DNA of 64,000 nt from Helicoverpa zea (GCF_022581195.2 NC_061469.1:2480001-2544000), one strand, 5' to 3'. Shown: positions 1-12,660, counted from the first letter of the stretch. The notes: generated from the sequence alone by a model not told the origin. Numbers and translations: made by a program.

Positions 1-1611
1 ATGTCTAAGTTATGTGAACATGCTCTATATAAAAAATATTAATATTTTTAAGACAGATGGAACCATCACTTTTCGAATTGGAAAGTGAGCTAATATAACA
101 TCGAAAACAAACCCTTTAAAATACTTTATTCATGTGTACCGAAATGACTTCTACTCTGAAATATTATTATTCTGAACTTACAACGCCATTGTTATTCGAA
201 ATGAACAATTAAATCCGCTAAACTATAAATTACAAACGCGCAGTGTCACTACAGCCTAATCCATGCGCATACGTATTTATGTACGTTCATACTGTATGCG
301 ATATATTAGTCAATATCCTGGATATCTCGACTTCCCGAGGGGACAGTGCGTCTCCCCCGAATCGCGATTAGTCGATTACCATTACATTATTATACCATTC
401 GATTCGACGCATATGCGGTGGCCGATCGATTTAGTATGCGTACAGTTTGTGTTGTAATATCCGGGATTCAGTTTTGATTAGCTTAATTAATTAGACTGTT
501 ATTTATTGGAAACTGTATAATTTACGAACTGGCTTACATATTGTATTATGTTAACAACTTATATTGTAGGTGCGATCTCCAATCTCGAATGCGTTTTGAA
601 AATAAAAGAAACAAACTGACTTTATAACGACCGGTTGGAAAATTGAAAATTCCTCGTTGATTTCCCAGATTGAGTTTCAAAAGCGTTATTTTTCAGCCAT
701 AAATTCGCATTTGGCATGCAAAGGTATGTGTCAAATCTGCCTAGTGTTGTGTGTACTATATAGCGATCATAAATCGAGCTTTTGATCTCGAGTTCTCGAC
801 TTTCAGGGGAAATTGTGCAGTGTTAACAAATTACTTTTTTATGGCATTTGAGGGATTAGATACATTGTTTGTTTTAAGCAAGACAAATGTGACATGTTAT
901 TGTAATTTGATTTTACGTTGTTTCTTTTCGAGAACGCGCATTCGAAGTGCATAAAGAATAAGCAAGTAGGCATATTTTAAGATTACTTAGTTATTAGTAG
1001 TAAAATTTTAAGTCTCCTGTAGCATAGAACTTATCAATTTCATATGGTTGAATGTATAACGCTTACAAAGTGCAAAAATTGTGTTATTAAGAAAGCGTTA
1101 ATCCAAATTGTAAATTAGGACTGGTTGTTAGCATTCTCAAGTCACATTTCTTAGTGCAGAGTTAAATCATGTTCTAAATAAAGAAATGTGTAGGTAATTT
1201 CCCAGTACAGTGACCCAGTGTTATGAAGCAATAGACATCCATATTAGTACGGAGAATGCATTGACCGGTATCGCTTGACAGACGTTCAACTTATTTGCAC
1301 GAGTGTACTTTGCTCTTAAGGTATCTATGTTAGTATCAGAATAAACGTTTTTTTTAAATAAACCCAATTTAAAATCACTTTTAAACTCCATGTGACTGAT
1401 TTTGGAAAGAGGGTTCTTTTGACCGCTCTGTAGGTATGTCTATTAGTTGGAACATAAAACGGATGAAACAATTTGGATGCATTTGTTTTACACGAAAACT
1501 GGCTTTTGTTTATCTATTCGTGAGAACTTGATCATGTTACCGAATACAAAATATCGTATTTACACAAGGTCGTATCAAAGAACCGTAAACTTACAAAATG
1601 TCATCGCAACA

Positions 1612-1717
1612 GGTTTATGTTTTTAACGCTAAAAAGATCTAACACCACAAATTACTTAATAGTTACTCCTACTCAATTTAAAGGTTTATGTTTTTAACGC
1701 TAAAAATCTCCTACTCA
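1612..1717 (+). repeat. Partial tandem duplication
   Basis: GGTTTATGTTTTTAACGCTA and CTCCTACTCAAT each occur twice, about 70 and 40 bp apart. This suggests a local slippage duplication followed by a deletion in one unit. Confidence 0.6.
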
Positions 1718-1854
1718 ATGCTTACCTAATTTCAGACTTTATCTTAAGCAAAAAAAAAACACTGGCTAACTGACTGATTGGTCAAATTGCAGGTATTAAA
1801 ACCATTGGTTTTAAAACCAAAAGATTTTCACCTCTGAATAACATAGGTAAGTGT

Positions 1855-1920
1855 CCGAAAAAAAAATACAAACATCCGAATTGAGAACCTCATCCTTTTT
1901 GGGAACTCAATTAAAACAGT
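1855..1920 (+). repeat. Retroelement tail repeat (also at 22,474-22,536)
   Basis: ATACAAACATCCGAATTGAG, AACCT, then TTGGGAA and TTAAAA. The 22,474-22,536 copy shares the first 27 bases exactly and carries a small insertion. Weaker relatives are near 31,912 and, inverted, near 58,790. Confidence 0.55.
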
Positions 1921-2254
1921 TCGTATTATTGAAAACAACAACAAAAATCACTCACCTAATTTCATATGAACAATTGGCCACAAAATCAAAGGAACAAACA
2001 ATCACACATCACGCTACAAGAAAGCCACTGCAAGAATATCAAAGACAGCAAAATAGGAACAGAAATAATAATGTTAATTACGCGCTCACGTTCATTAATT
2101 AACAACTTATGTTACATCTCATATGTGGAGCGCTGCGGTTTGTTAGGTTGCTTACATCTTACGTTTGAGATTCAATCGTAAGTGAATATTGTGAATTATT
2201 TTATCTTTATAAAATTTCGTTAATTAACCCCGAATAATACACTCCTTACCCTAC

Positions 2255-2305
2255 TAACGCCTGCCCAAGCTGCGGGATTGTTCGAAAGAGTTGCCTCGAC
2301 ACTAG
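2255..2305 (+). repeat. Fragment of dispersed repeat family R1
   Basis: CTGCGGGATTGTTCGAAAGAG corresponds to part of the complement of the 30.9-kb copy. Only about 50 bp remain. Confidence 0.5.
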
Positions 2306-3205
2306 ATTTTAATAAATAAATAAGGTATCTTTTTAATTAAATTCAAAATAAATTGGGACGCAAACCAATTCGCTTGACGTATGCATGAAATATCGGCAGG
2401 AGTCTAACAAGAACACTAGACCTAATGCAGTTCTCCAAAAGTGATAATAAAAAACAACTGCGTCCCAATCATAGGGTAACGTTGTCATTATCATACAACG
2501 ATCTGAACACGTACAATATTATTGAAACTAATAACTAGACAGACAGTAGCAATTATATTTCAACTATTTACGTCCCTAATAAAGAATACAGAACCAAATT
2601 CCATAAATAAAAAATAAAACAATCTGTTTTGTATTACCGTAGGCTTTAAGAAAATACACAGTCAAACAACCAGCAATGTTATCTAATTAGTGCGAGATAA
2701 GCTAGATTTGTACGATGCAACGCGTTCCCAAGATATCTCTATTTACTTTCTTTGCTCACAATGACTATTAAATTGTATCTTGACACAGTTCTGAGATAGC
2801 ACGCATAGTCAGGTAAAAACGATATAAGCAGAATAAGTTCTTTTTAGTTACTCATGCTATCTGCTTTCTTAACAAAACTTCAAAGCTAAGAAAATCATGG
2901 TGATTTCATAGGACTAACAAGTAATAATAGTAATTAATTCTAATGAAGTAGGTACCTACATAGGTCTTCAATTAAATAAATTCTGTTCATTTGACTGGTA
3001 ACTATTTAAAAATAGATAATCCACTAACAGTCATGTTAAATTCAGTCACGTAGGTTTAAAGAAAATCGTAAAATCTTGGAACCCAATAACTGATTAAAGA
3101 GGTTAAGGAAAACATCTCGAGGAAACCTGGGCTTTAAAATTCTGAAATCACTAACTCGGATTGGGCAAGCGTAGTGATTAACGCTTAGTCCTTCTGTGGG
3201 TGATA

Positions 3206-4497
3206 CGTAAGGCTGCCTTTTAAGTTCTGTCGTTTGGTAACCTCCCGCGATTTTTAAAAATATATATATATGCTATTTGAATCTTTTTGAATTTAGAATT
3301 CGAAAACAAAAGAATGTTTTTAAATAGGTCGATTAGTTTTATTGTATCGTCCATTCAAAGGTGACAGGTCGGTTGCAAAAATGGAAATGTGTAAGGAAAA
3401 TTTGAGTGCGATAATTTTCTACAACTTTAAAAGGGGATTGTCGCGACTTCAGTACTAGAAAGAGATTAATTCTGTATTTAGTGATGTAGCACCATTCCTT
3501 AGGACCGCAGAACGCTGATATTTAGAATTTCAACCTGGGCACTCTAGCTTCAGTGAGAAGCCTCGTGAAGGTCGTCCAAAAACCGCCATGATGCAAGTTT
3601 ATATCGAGGCTGTGCGGCAGCTAATCCTCGCAGACGGACATGTAGCATATGGTGAAATAGAGGCATCCGTGGGCATTTCAGGGACCACAGTCAAAAATAT
3701 CCTACACGAAGAACTTGGCGTAAGATAGATGATCTCTCCATGGATACCACATTTTCTTAGCGACGACCAAGAAACAGCCCTAGTAAGTTGGTGACGTCAA
3801 ACTCTGCAGCGATTCGACCGAGGAGAGTCAAAGCAGGTCTATGATATAGTTAGTGATAACAAGTCCTGGATATACGCTTATGATCCGGATTCTAAGCAGC
3901 AGTCAGCTGTCTAGGTCTTCCAAGACGAGCCAAAACCGACCAAAGTCGTACGCTCGCAAAGCACTTAAAAAAAAATGGTTGTCTCGTTTTTGGCAAAGGG
4001 TGATCGTGTCGCCACTATTGTACTAAAATATCGCGACATGGTTACCGCTGACTCGTATACCATTGTTTGTTTGCCAAAAGTCATCACCGAATTTAGAAAA
4101 AACTATCCAAGACTTCGAATGATACTGCACCATGACAATGCAAGTTCGCGCACCGCCCGCCAAACACCGATGTTTTTGAGTTCCCAAAATGTTGTAATAT
4201 TGGATCATCCACCTTACAGCTGTAACTTAAGCACTAATGATTTTAATACATTAACCAAAATTAAGAAAATTCTTCGTGGACTACCTTTCAGCACACCTGA
4301 AGAAGCTGTTGACGTATACAAATCGGCCGTTTTGACTACCCCCACTTTGGAATGGAATAAATATTTAAAAACTGATTTGAATGCATGCAAAAGTGCATTA
4401 AATATCGCTAAGTATTCTTAAAAAAATAATAAACGGTAATAACCTATTGGATTATCTATACTTATTTCAAACGACACAACTTAAAAGGCAGCCCTCG
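3206..4497 (+). mobile_element. mariner-family DNA transposon, decayed copy
   Basis: Imperfect terminal inverted repeats of about 29-30 bp (core GGCTGCCTTTTAAGTT) bound a 1,292-bp unit flanked by TA on both sides, the Tc1/mariner target. The length is typical of mariner. Inside lies a broken transposase of the DD34D class. It is inserted in noncoding DNA. Confidence 0.92.
3380..4421 (+). pseudogene. mariner transposase remnant (DD34D)
   Basis: The reading frame begins MEMCKENLSAIIFYNFKRG and soon meets a stop. Further in-frame stops interrupt it near 3,728, 3,914 and 3,967. The last 148 codons (from 3,975) are open. Catalytic features remain: SWIYAYDPDSKQQS after the first Asp region, HHDNAS with the second Asp, and an Asp 34 residues later in STNDF. 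The canonical YSPDLSP is changed to YSCNLST. It is non-functional. Confidence 0.9.
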
Positions 4498-4919
4498 TAG
4501 GAGACCTGTGCCCAGCAGTGGGATGATACAAAGGCTGGTGACGATTACCTTAAGAAGGACATTAGGTACCTACTCTAAACAGACATAAACAACAATTGAA
4601 CCGGTAAACACCAGTTAGAAATTGAGAATCAGTCGTGTTCAAACGCTCAACTAGGCTTGGGAAGCAATAACAGTTCCTTATATTAAAATAGGCATTGTTA
4701 TTACAAGTGTAGTAGCCATATTGTCTCTAAATCAGCAATGGTCTCTTTCAATTGTGTCCAATTATGTTCGCGAACTGTTAGGCTTAGAATGCACAGGCCG
4801 ACTGCTGAGAATTCAATAGCTTTTGTTTCTGATCAGTTGTGTATGGGTAAATCGAAATTGATTCTAAGAAAGGAATATGTGTGCAGTTAAATGCAATTGA
4901 ACATATGTAATCCTAACAA

Positions 4920-5255
4920 AGTCTAACCCACGGAGGAATGAAAGATAGCGAGACGGAGATGCCATAAAGAAGGTAGGTCAGGCCTTCTTGTAGGTCAAGC
5001 AACGTACGGTAGGCGTTCATGTGCGTTCATGTTCCTTGTCAAATAGAAATCAAACTGTTAATGATTGGTCTTGATTGATTGTTTATTTTATTTTGAACAT
5101 AATGGGCGGGTTCCATAGAAGAAGTGTAAGGGTGAAGCTAGTAACGTTCCTCGTCCCCCGAACACCCACATTTTATGCGCGCTGCTTTCATAGGACATTT
5201 TGCGTTGACATCTCCGCTAGTCATTTAGTTCTCCGTAATCAAACCTGCAATTTCA
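4920..5255 (-). repeat. ~330-bp dispersed repeat, copy 1 (minus)
   Basis: Read on the minus strand it runs GGAGAACTAAATGACTAGCG, then CCTATGAAAGCAG, GAGGAACGTTACTAG, TTGACCTACAAGAAGG and CCGTGGGTTAGAC. The same order occurs at 7,500-7,825 on plus, at roughly 75-80 percent identity by eye. No open frame survives. Confidence 0.7.
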
Positions 5256-6054
5256 AATAAAGAACCTCAACGCTTCAAGAGCTCAACCATCCTATTATTT
5301 ATCACATCCCGTCGCCTAGCAACGGTTCACAGAAAATCGCGCATGACTTTCGCGAAGTTTATTTAACGGGAACCGTCGGTATCGCGGTCACGACCGCCCG
5401 GTGCGTCGACGCCCTAATAAAGACTGGTCCAACGTCGCGTTAAATGGTCATATTAGCTGCAAGTGTTATGATGTGGGGCCTGTGACGTCATCGATATACT
5501 TGAGAAGCGTAAAGCGTGTGTACCGTCGAACATTGAAGCTCCGAATCTGCATATAGTTAACTTACAATAGTAATTTGATACTACTGGTCCTATGTACATA
5601 ATTTAGTGGCACCGGCATCGCTAATTAAATATAAAGGTATTACAACCTTGACTGTCCTTTAGGAATAGTTCTGCTCTAAAACTGTGGAAAATCTACATCC
5701 AATATGGATACCTACTATGAGAGAATACTGACTTAAAAGTATCCAATAAAGACACTTCATTCAACAGCTAAATACAGCACTAATAAAATCATTAAAGACA
5801 GCTACAATGATTATAATTTACGGCTAATCTTCATAAATTGTTTAACTAAAAAACGGTAATAACCGGACAAAAAGTTCAACGCGCCACAAGACTCCTCCCG
5901 ACACGCAAAACAAAAGATTTATAACAAAAAACATCGCCGTGTGAAAATTCACATGAGTGACTTTTAAAAACATAAAGTTATTGTTGCATTACGTTTCGAA
6001 TATGCTACGTAAAATAGTTTTAAATCAAGACTGTGTCTTTCATGAGATGTCAGC

Positions 6055-6245
6055 AACCCCAGCGGGGCCCAACAGGGAAAAGGTCCGCCGGGGCTGCAGG
6101 ATTGATCGAAAGAGTTACCGCAGCCCTGGTACATAAAATGCCTACGACGGAACACGACGGTTTTTAGTCAGTAAGAGTCTGACACACCCTCACCGCTGCT
6201 AACCCACAGCATCATTTGATGATTTTTGACATCGTTAAAAAAAAG
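6055..6245 (-). repeat. Dispersed repeat family R1, copy 1
   Basis: On minus: CATCAAATGATGCTGTGGGT..., GTCAGACTCTTACTGACTAA, CGTCGTGTTCCGTCGTAGGC, then CCGCAGCCC... Copies are also at 30,766-30,925 and 51,265-51,400, with a short fragment at 2,255-2,305. It looks like a retroelement 3' part. Confidence 0.8.
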
Positions 6246-6529
6246 ACTGTGCCTTTCATCTGCCAAACTGTTCCCAATTATGTAAGGGTCGGTTTCCAGT
6301 CTAACCAGGTGCAGAAGAGTATCTTACATTAAGCAACTACCTATTTATATGAAAACATTGAAAATTCTCTTCTTTTTTGTTAAAGATCTAAAATGTATAT
6401 AAAATTAAGTGCTTAACATGAGACCCTGTCAATTCTCTGTATGCAACGCGGGTCTTAGTATTGCCTGACCTCTGCAAGCGTACTTAGTTTTACCCTGAAT
6501 CTAGGGAATTCCCCTCTACTTTCATCATC

Positions 6530-6690
6530 ATCTCCCGAGCCTTTTTCCAACTATGTTGGGGTCGGCTTCCAGTCTCAGCGGATTCAGCTGAGTACCAGCG
6601 CTTTACAAGGAGCGCCTGCCTATCTGACCTCCTCAACCCAGTTACCCGGGCAACTTAATACCCCTTGGTTAGACTGTACTCTACTTTCAG
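6530..6690 (+). repeat. Dispersed repeat family R2, copy 1
   Basis: CATCATCATCTCCCGAGCCTT, TTGGGGTCGGCTTCCAGTCT, CTGACCTCCTCAACCCAG and CCTTGGTTAGACTG match the 18,850-19,010 copy block by block. Shorter fragments are at 6,275-6,320, 25,370-25,400 (inverted) and 61,430-61,465. Confidence 0.7.
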
Positions 6691-6811
6691 TGGTATAAAA
6701 TGGAAATAATATTACTGCAGTAAATAAACATACCGTAAGTCAATTTATTGCACAAAACAACTGATGCATACACGAAAGTTTTGTAAAACCAATAATTCAT
6801 AACAAATTATT

Positions 6812-6909
6812 TAACTAGACGTACCGAACATTTTCTCTTTATTTAGAACATATTTATTTATTTATTTATATGTTCTAAATAAAGAGAAAATGTTCGGTAC
6901 GTCTAGTTA
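6812..6909. repeat. Perfect 42-bp hairpin with TATTTA loop
   Basis: Bases 6,812-6,853 are the exact complement of 6,868-6,909 (TAACTAGACGTACCGAACAT... / ...TACGTCTAGTTA), leaving a 14-nt TTTA-repeat loop. It is noncoding. It could be a very young foldback or a duplication-inversion event. Confidence 0.9.
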
Positions 6910-7499
6910 CGTAAGTTACCGTAACAAGTACCTACACACGCAGTATAATGAGTTACGATTTATCGTTCTCGTGTTATGGAACATACCAGTATCGGTACCG
7001 ATAGCAATCTCCAATTTAGCTTGTAAATCATTAAAGTATGTCTATTTTTTTGTTGATTTTTTACTCAAAAAATAAGAATGGTCAGCCGGAAAGTTTCCAA
7101 AAAGTAAGTAATCATACTCGTACCTAATCGTAAAATATTTAACTTTGAGCCAAACATCACTTAGTTTCGCCTTATCATCATCACCAGCCTTTGTATCATA
7201 CCACTGCTGGACGCAGGTACCCACTTAAACAGAGGAGGTTAGGTTATGCTCAAAGCAAATATAGCTATAAAATAGCCTTTTCTCCATCAATATCTTCAAA
7301 AAAACAAACAAGAATTTCACAACCAATAATTGTCAACTTAGCAAGCATCGTGGGACACCTATTTATCTACATAAACAACTTATACCCGTGCATACTTTCT
7401 CTCGATCAAGTCTAGACAACTAACTTCTAAAACCTTGCATCTCGTTCTAGCATTCACGAATTAACATTAGAGGAAAAGTGACACATGATCATGCGCAGT

Positions 7500-7825
7500 T
7501 AGTGAGGCAGAACCATGGAGAACAAAATTACTAGCGGAGGTGCCATAACGGAAAATCTCCTATGAAAGTAGTGAGCCAAAATGCGGGTGTGTGGACTAGG
7601 AACGTTACTGTTTTCGCCCTTATGCGCCTTCTTTGGACCAGACCATTTTTTGTAATACCAAAACTCCTTGACAGATATTTCAAAGAACCTGAAAACTTCG
7701 ATAGTTCAGTAATAACTGATCGTTTTGGTCATGCCCACCGTATCTATTTGACCTAGAAGAAGGCGCCTAACCTACCAGCATTATGACATTTCCGTCCTTT
7801 CTTATTCCGTGGGCAGACCTAAACG
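7500..7825 (+). repeat. ~330-bp dispersed repeat, copy 2 (plus)
   Basis: Inverted relative to the copy at 4,920-5,255 and 2.2 kb away: GGAGAACAAAATTACTAGCG, CCTATGAAAGTAG, TAGGAACGTTACTG, TTGACCTAGAAGAAGG, CCGTGGGCAGAC. The open frame at 7,562-7,756 falls inside it and is not conserved in copy 1, so I do not call a gene. Confidence 0.7.
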
Positions 7826-9673
7826 GTAGTACAATATACACAGTAAGAGTAGTAGGTTCTGTCCTTGGATTGTTGTAAAGAGGTTTTTATATAGAATCAG
7901 GTTGGGAGGTTAATGACCGTTGCGCTCGAGTGCTTATTGCGATGTTGTCATTCAGATTATGTGGATGCTGGTTTTTTGATGGCCGTCTTAGAAGGCCTTG
8001 GTATTAGTTATTATTTGTTTCCAAATAATATAATGGTGTCTAGTATCAAATATACTAATTTACTTTCGCCTACATCTAAAGAAATCTGCTTGTTTTCTTA
8101 CAAAGTACCACTACAACAGACTAGTAACAGATGAAAATATATCGTGACAGTAAAACATGGTCCGTACATAATATTATTATTAAAGTACAGCGTGTTGACT
8201 ATTTATTAACTGTAAATGTGATGTCTATACAATTTAAAGTGATCAGGCTAAATTAAAACTGACACGTTTGGAAACAAAGCTTTATGACAACATTTAATGA
8301 ATAAACGAGTATTTGAATTTACGGAATGACTTGCTTTTAATGGAGAATTGAAACTAAGATTCAGGTTACTAAAGTTTCGTAATATTTGAAACGTTGTGTT
8401 GCCTTTTCTCTCTAATTGTCTTTTTATGGCAAATGCGAAATTGGCTATGAAATATCGAATATGAATTACCTACTTATATTTTTAAAATATTTTTTTCTTT
8501 AGTTAAAAGAGTGAATTTTCTTCATTTAAAAGAATAAAGTTACTATTTTCATTATTGTGGTAAAAATATGTAAATTCCTCACCAAAATCGTTTGGTAAAA
8601 AACAACCGGTTACACTGCGAGGCATGCAGTATATCAGTTATTTTCGGCCTTGAGTGAAAGTGCACCCACGGTTGCAAAACGTAACCGGACGTATGTAGGT
8701 AAGTGATACTTAAATGTAACTTGATTCAATAACATTCTACAGTTGCTACTGATCTGATTTTATAGTAGCCAATCATTGTCAATAAGAAGTAAAAAAATTG
8801 AGAGCACATTTTGTAGAACACCTTTGCATTTGAGTTCACAACAAATTGCTGCTAGAATCTAGATCTTATTATTAAACTAGCCGAATTCTAACTGCATTTT
8901 TATTACAAGTATTCAAGTTATTACACATTAAATGTTCACTCACTCCACAATTACAGGAAAAATAATCCTTATCTCGGCCAACAACAACGGTTAAACAAAT
9001 AATTCGCATATTACGATTAGATACAATGTCGCCATAACATAACTTGTTCACTATTCAACTTACAATGCACTGCAAGCTCGCTACTTAACCATAGAAAAAC
9101 AACCTTTATTGTAAATCAAATAATGGTTATTATCGCATAAAGCATATGTACTGTTTGTACCATTTTATCATATGTATGTAAATACAGCATAGTTTGTGAG
9201 TCATACCGAAATATTCCGAGTAGAGAGATCAAGGCTTCAGAAGGGAGGCTATTGGCCTATCAATATGCTAAATCATTTTGTACTAAGATAACTGTAAACC
9301 TTATTTCGTTGAGGATAAAGTTGTAAATCGATTAGCTGAAAACGTCCTTTGTGGATAGTCTGCAGGAGTTTTTATGTCAGAAAGCTCTTATACTAACACC
9401 CGATATTGATATCCTATCTAACGCATTATGTACTACTTTCCTAGAGTAAGTAAATATTTGCTAAGCTTCCCATATGGGTAAGGAATTGGATATGAAAATG
9501 CACTGGATCTTTTGAAATGTGTCTCGTAATTAATCTAGCTCTAATTTCATATCGCTACTAACCCGGAAATAAAGAAACCGACATTGACTGGCTAGAAGCA
9601 AAAAAAATGGAATTTTTCCTCCAAATAAAAGGGTCCATTTCAGTGACATATTGTCAAAGAGTTATCCCAGATA
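7826..9673. other. Noncoding, AT-rich
   Basis: Nothing recognisable on either strand. The frame at 7,913-8,134 has no family resemblance. Confidence 0.45.
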
Positions 9674-11243
9674 CACTCAGCGGCACGGAATTTGGCCCAA
9701 ACAAATACAAGTAGATATCAGCCCAGATAGCTGTTGTAAATTCTAATTTCATATGACATATTGTCAGTCCTTTCGTAATTGTTAATAAAAATACAGAAAA
9801 ATGTGTGTATGTTTAACTTTTGTAACACTAGAAACAGATTCCGTTGTAGGAACACAAAGCAGAAAGTTAAGTTTAAATTCAGATAGAAATTGCCAAAGTA
9901 CTAAGCACGTTTCAAAAAAAAATTATGATTATGATCGTTTTTTGTTTCTCTTTTTTTCACAATTTGATCTGAAAATTACCCTTACTGCAGCTCAAGTTGC
10001 TCAAGTAGTGTTGCTAAGACGTCAAGGGCGGAAGCAGCGGAAGATGGTTGAAACTTTAAGTGCAGCGCGTACAAGTTAGAGATATGCATAGAAAATGTAT
10101 GACCAGACTGGCCCTTACACAAGAAGACCAGAAAGTGGGGGTGTAAGGTGTTCGTCGGCGCACGACGACCGATTTATCGTACGTGCAATAATGAAAAATC
10201 GGTTTCTCACTGCGTTAGCGATACGCTAGCCTTTGCAAACAGCAAGAGAAGTCAACGTCCGTAAGCGCACAATAAGAAGAAGGATGGAGGAACGGGATCT
10301 GCGTGCTCGAAGACCAACTCGAGGCCCGGAACTTCTCCCGCACTATCGCATAGCCAGACTTAGGTTTGCAAGAGAACATGCAAATTAGACGCATGACCAA
10401 TGGAGTAAAATTTTATGGACCGATGAATGCAGAGTCGTCTTAAGAGCTCCAGACGGCCGTGAATGTGAATGCAGAAAGCGTGGAGAATGGTTTCTTCCCA
10501 CCACTACCAAGCAAACAGTCGATTTTCATGGTGGGTCCATCTTGGTTTGGCGAGGCATAAGTTCAGAAGCCCGTACTGAATTACTGGTTGTCGAAAGTCG
10601 TCTATCGACAGTGCGGTATATTGAAGAGATCCTTCAAAATCATGTTTTACCCTGTCAGGGATTCATAGGAAGTGAAGAATTTTGTATAATACAGGACAAT
10701 GCTCGACCGCACGCAGCTCTTTGCGTAACCGATTACTTGTTCGAGGTCGGTATTCAAAAATTGGACTGGCCTGCAAGAAATCCAGCCATGAATCCTGTAG
10801 AACATGTCTGGAACATGCTTAAAAGACAGGTCCAAGCAAGTCGTAACCCACCACGGACTCTTAGTGAACTGAAAACCGCGCTGGTAGCTGCCTGAGAGGA
10901 GATCTCTCAAGTGGAGATAAAAAACATCATCCAGAGCATGCCAGATCGTATGCAGGCAGTCATCAGATAAAGAGGAAGAAACACCCATTATTAAAATTCT
11001 ATAACTTTCTGTTTTGTTAAAAATGTTGAATTTAAAAAGTTTATGGTGATTATTGCGGTAAAGGACTCTGTTTTCTAAGTCAATGAAACTTAGTGAAAAT
11101 CCTCACAATTCTGTTGTTTGTTAGTCATATTCTTTTGGAAAATGAGTAAATTAAACAATTTTAAAATAAAAATTCAGATTTTTCATTTTAATAATGGTTA
11201 TAAGGCTCAAATGTGCTTGGGCCAGATTCCGTGCCGCTGAGTG
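9674..11243 (+). mobile_element. Tc1-like DNA transposon, decayed copy
   Basis: Terminal inverted repeats begin CACTCAGCGGCACGGAAT at 9,674 and, inverted, end at 11,243. They match at 26 of 27 positions, and each is flanked by TA (9,672-9,673 and 11,244-11,245). The unit is 1,570 bp, the usual Tc1 size. It carries a broken DD34E transposase. Confidence 0.93.
9975..10970 (+). pseudogene. Tc1-like transposase remnant (DD34E)
   Basis: The N-terminal helix-turn-helix region reads LTAAQVAQVVLLRRQG. Stops or frameshifts interrupt at about 10,077, 10,146 and 10,386. Catalytic blocks survive: WTDECRVV, IQDNARPH, then Glu exactly 34 residues after that Asp in NPVEHVWNMLKRQV. A stop at 10,893 precedes the terminal EEISQ segment. 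The open part (10,542-10,895) is the longest intact stretch but cannot give an active enzyme. Confidence 0.9.
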
Positions 11244-11749
11244 TATTTAAGAAATTAAAAGACGGTTATGAGGGTTTTTTTCGGCTACTTCATGTGCAAA
11301 AGCTCTCACACATCACAAGTGCTGCGGAGATGAAAAACATACATTCAAACTGGCGTTTAATCCTTTGTGTCCAGTTGGCTAATACGAACAACACTGCTCA
11401 CATGTTTTATTTCATCCAAAGTCCGCATCTCAGCGTGTCGTCATATTTTTTTTGTACTTTTAGCACTCACGGTGAGGTCAACTTATATTACTCTTATACT
11501 GCTGTGGGACGGACAAAGAGTCTAGCTTTATTCCAGTCGCGTACACACCAGTCGTCTGTTTTCTCCACAGCGGTAAGCCAGATAACATAATAGAGAAATC
11601 CTTTGTTTGCAGCTCGCCGTAACCGAGATAATACAATAACACAGATCGAGACAGCCGATCACGACGGTATTCGATATCGATTCAATTTGCAAACCGACGA
11701 TTGTAATCGGAAACATATCGCAAGTCGAGGGCACAACACAAACACGTGC

Positions 11750-12660
11750 ACAATAGGAGTCGGTGTTATCGGCGCGTGTTTAACGACGCCCGGCCGGCTA
11801 CAAGCACGGGTGAAATTTCGAAATATCCGCACACACCTTGTGCAAACCCGGGCCTGATGTGGGTCAGCCGCACGCGACGTTATCTCGGGCGCCACCGCCA
11901 CACACGGATAAACAAAGAACAAGGTGACTCGTGGAAAAACTCAGGCGAATGCCCCGCACTGCTTCACACAAAAATTGCATCCAACCGTAATCGACAGACG
12001 GAAAACAAACACAAAACCACCTCATCGGTCGAACTGTCAACATTATAGCCGGACGATGGTATCCGCGGCGAGGTCATCGCTTCCATTCTAGCCGCAAGTT
12101 TCACGTAACCACTGGTACTAAACGCGTAAATACTGCGGCCGACAGCGCAACGGAACAACGTTCGCTGCAATCGCGCGGAGATTTCGAAATGCGAAATTGT
12201 CACCGGTGCGGCGCGCGCGCATGCGATATCCGTCTGGGAGATCGCGCACAGATGGCGCGTTGCGTCGCCGCGCGAAAAACACGCGTACGCGCGCCGGTTT
12301 TCACAATGCCACTGTTTCCCGCGCCGCGCCGGCCACCGGCCAAGCCAATTAGCCGCACGACCTCCGCACCACGGCGCGCTCCAAGCGACAACAGTGGGAT
12401 GCTTGCGGCGACCACTCCGCCACAATGAGATGAACTGATCCAAGATTTACATAACTTAACGCTATGTGCATAACATTTGCCGTAGGCATGGAAGTTTTGT
12501 AAACCATAACATCAAAGTATTGTGTGCGAGGCGTCGCGATTGGTGGCAAGTAATCATATCGAGTATAGACCGGATCGTAATTTTTATGATGAGTTGAAAT
12601 TGGCGCGGGCGGCAGCGTGACGTCACGGGACTGGTGCGCCCGCGCAAACGCGGACATTGC
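11750..12660. promoter_or_regulatory. CpG-rich block, possible promoter/first exon
   Basis: Far richer in CG dinucleotides than the surroundings (runs such as GCGCGCGCATGCG near 12,215). Multiple overlapping frames are open on both strands, as expected of GC-rich noncoding DNA. None resembles a known protein. It may be an internal promoter of aPKC or of an unseen gene. Confidence 0.35.

Larger units (their letters stand above)
1..3205. other. Noncoding, AT-rich
   Basis: Short open frames only, none with recognisable composition or motifs. Besides the small repeats listed, a 115-bp unit at about 2,351-2,470 has inverted ends TTGGGACGCA. Likely intronic or intergenic. Confidence 0.5.
5256..6811. 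other. Noncoding stretch with modest CpG patch
   Basis: A CpG-richer patch lies at 5,330-5,420 (ACCGTCGGTATCGCGGTCAC). The rest is AT-rich and contains the R1 and R2 repeat copies. No gene is seen. Confidence 0.4.

Noticed and set aside
10647..10988. 113-codon minus-strand frame
   Set aside because: Antisense shadow of the Tc1 transposase remnant.
11964..12443. 159-codon minus-strand frame in the 12-kb CpG block
   Set aside because: Overlaps several other open frames on both strands; GC-rich noncoding DNA gives long chance frames.
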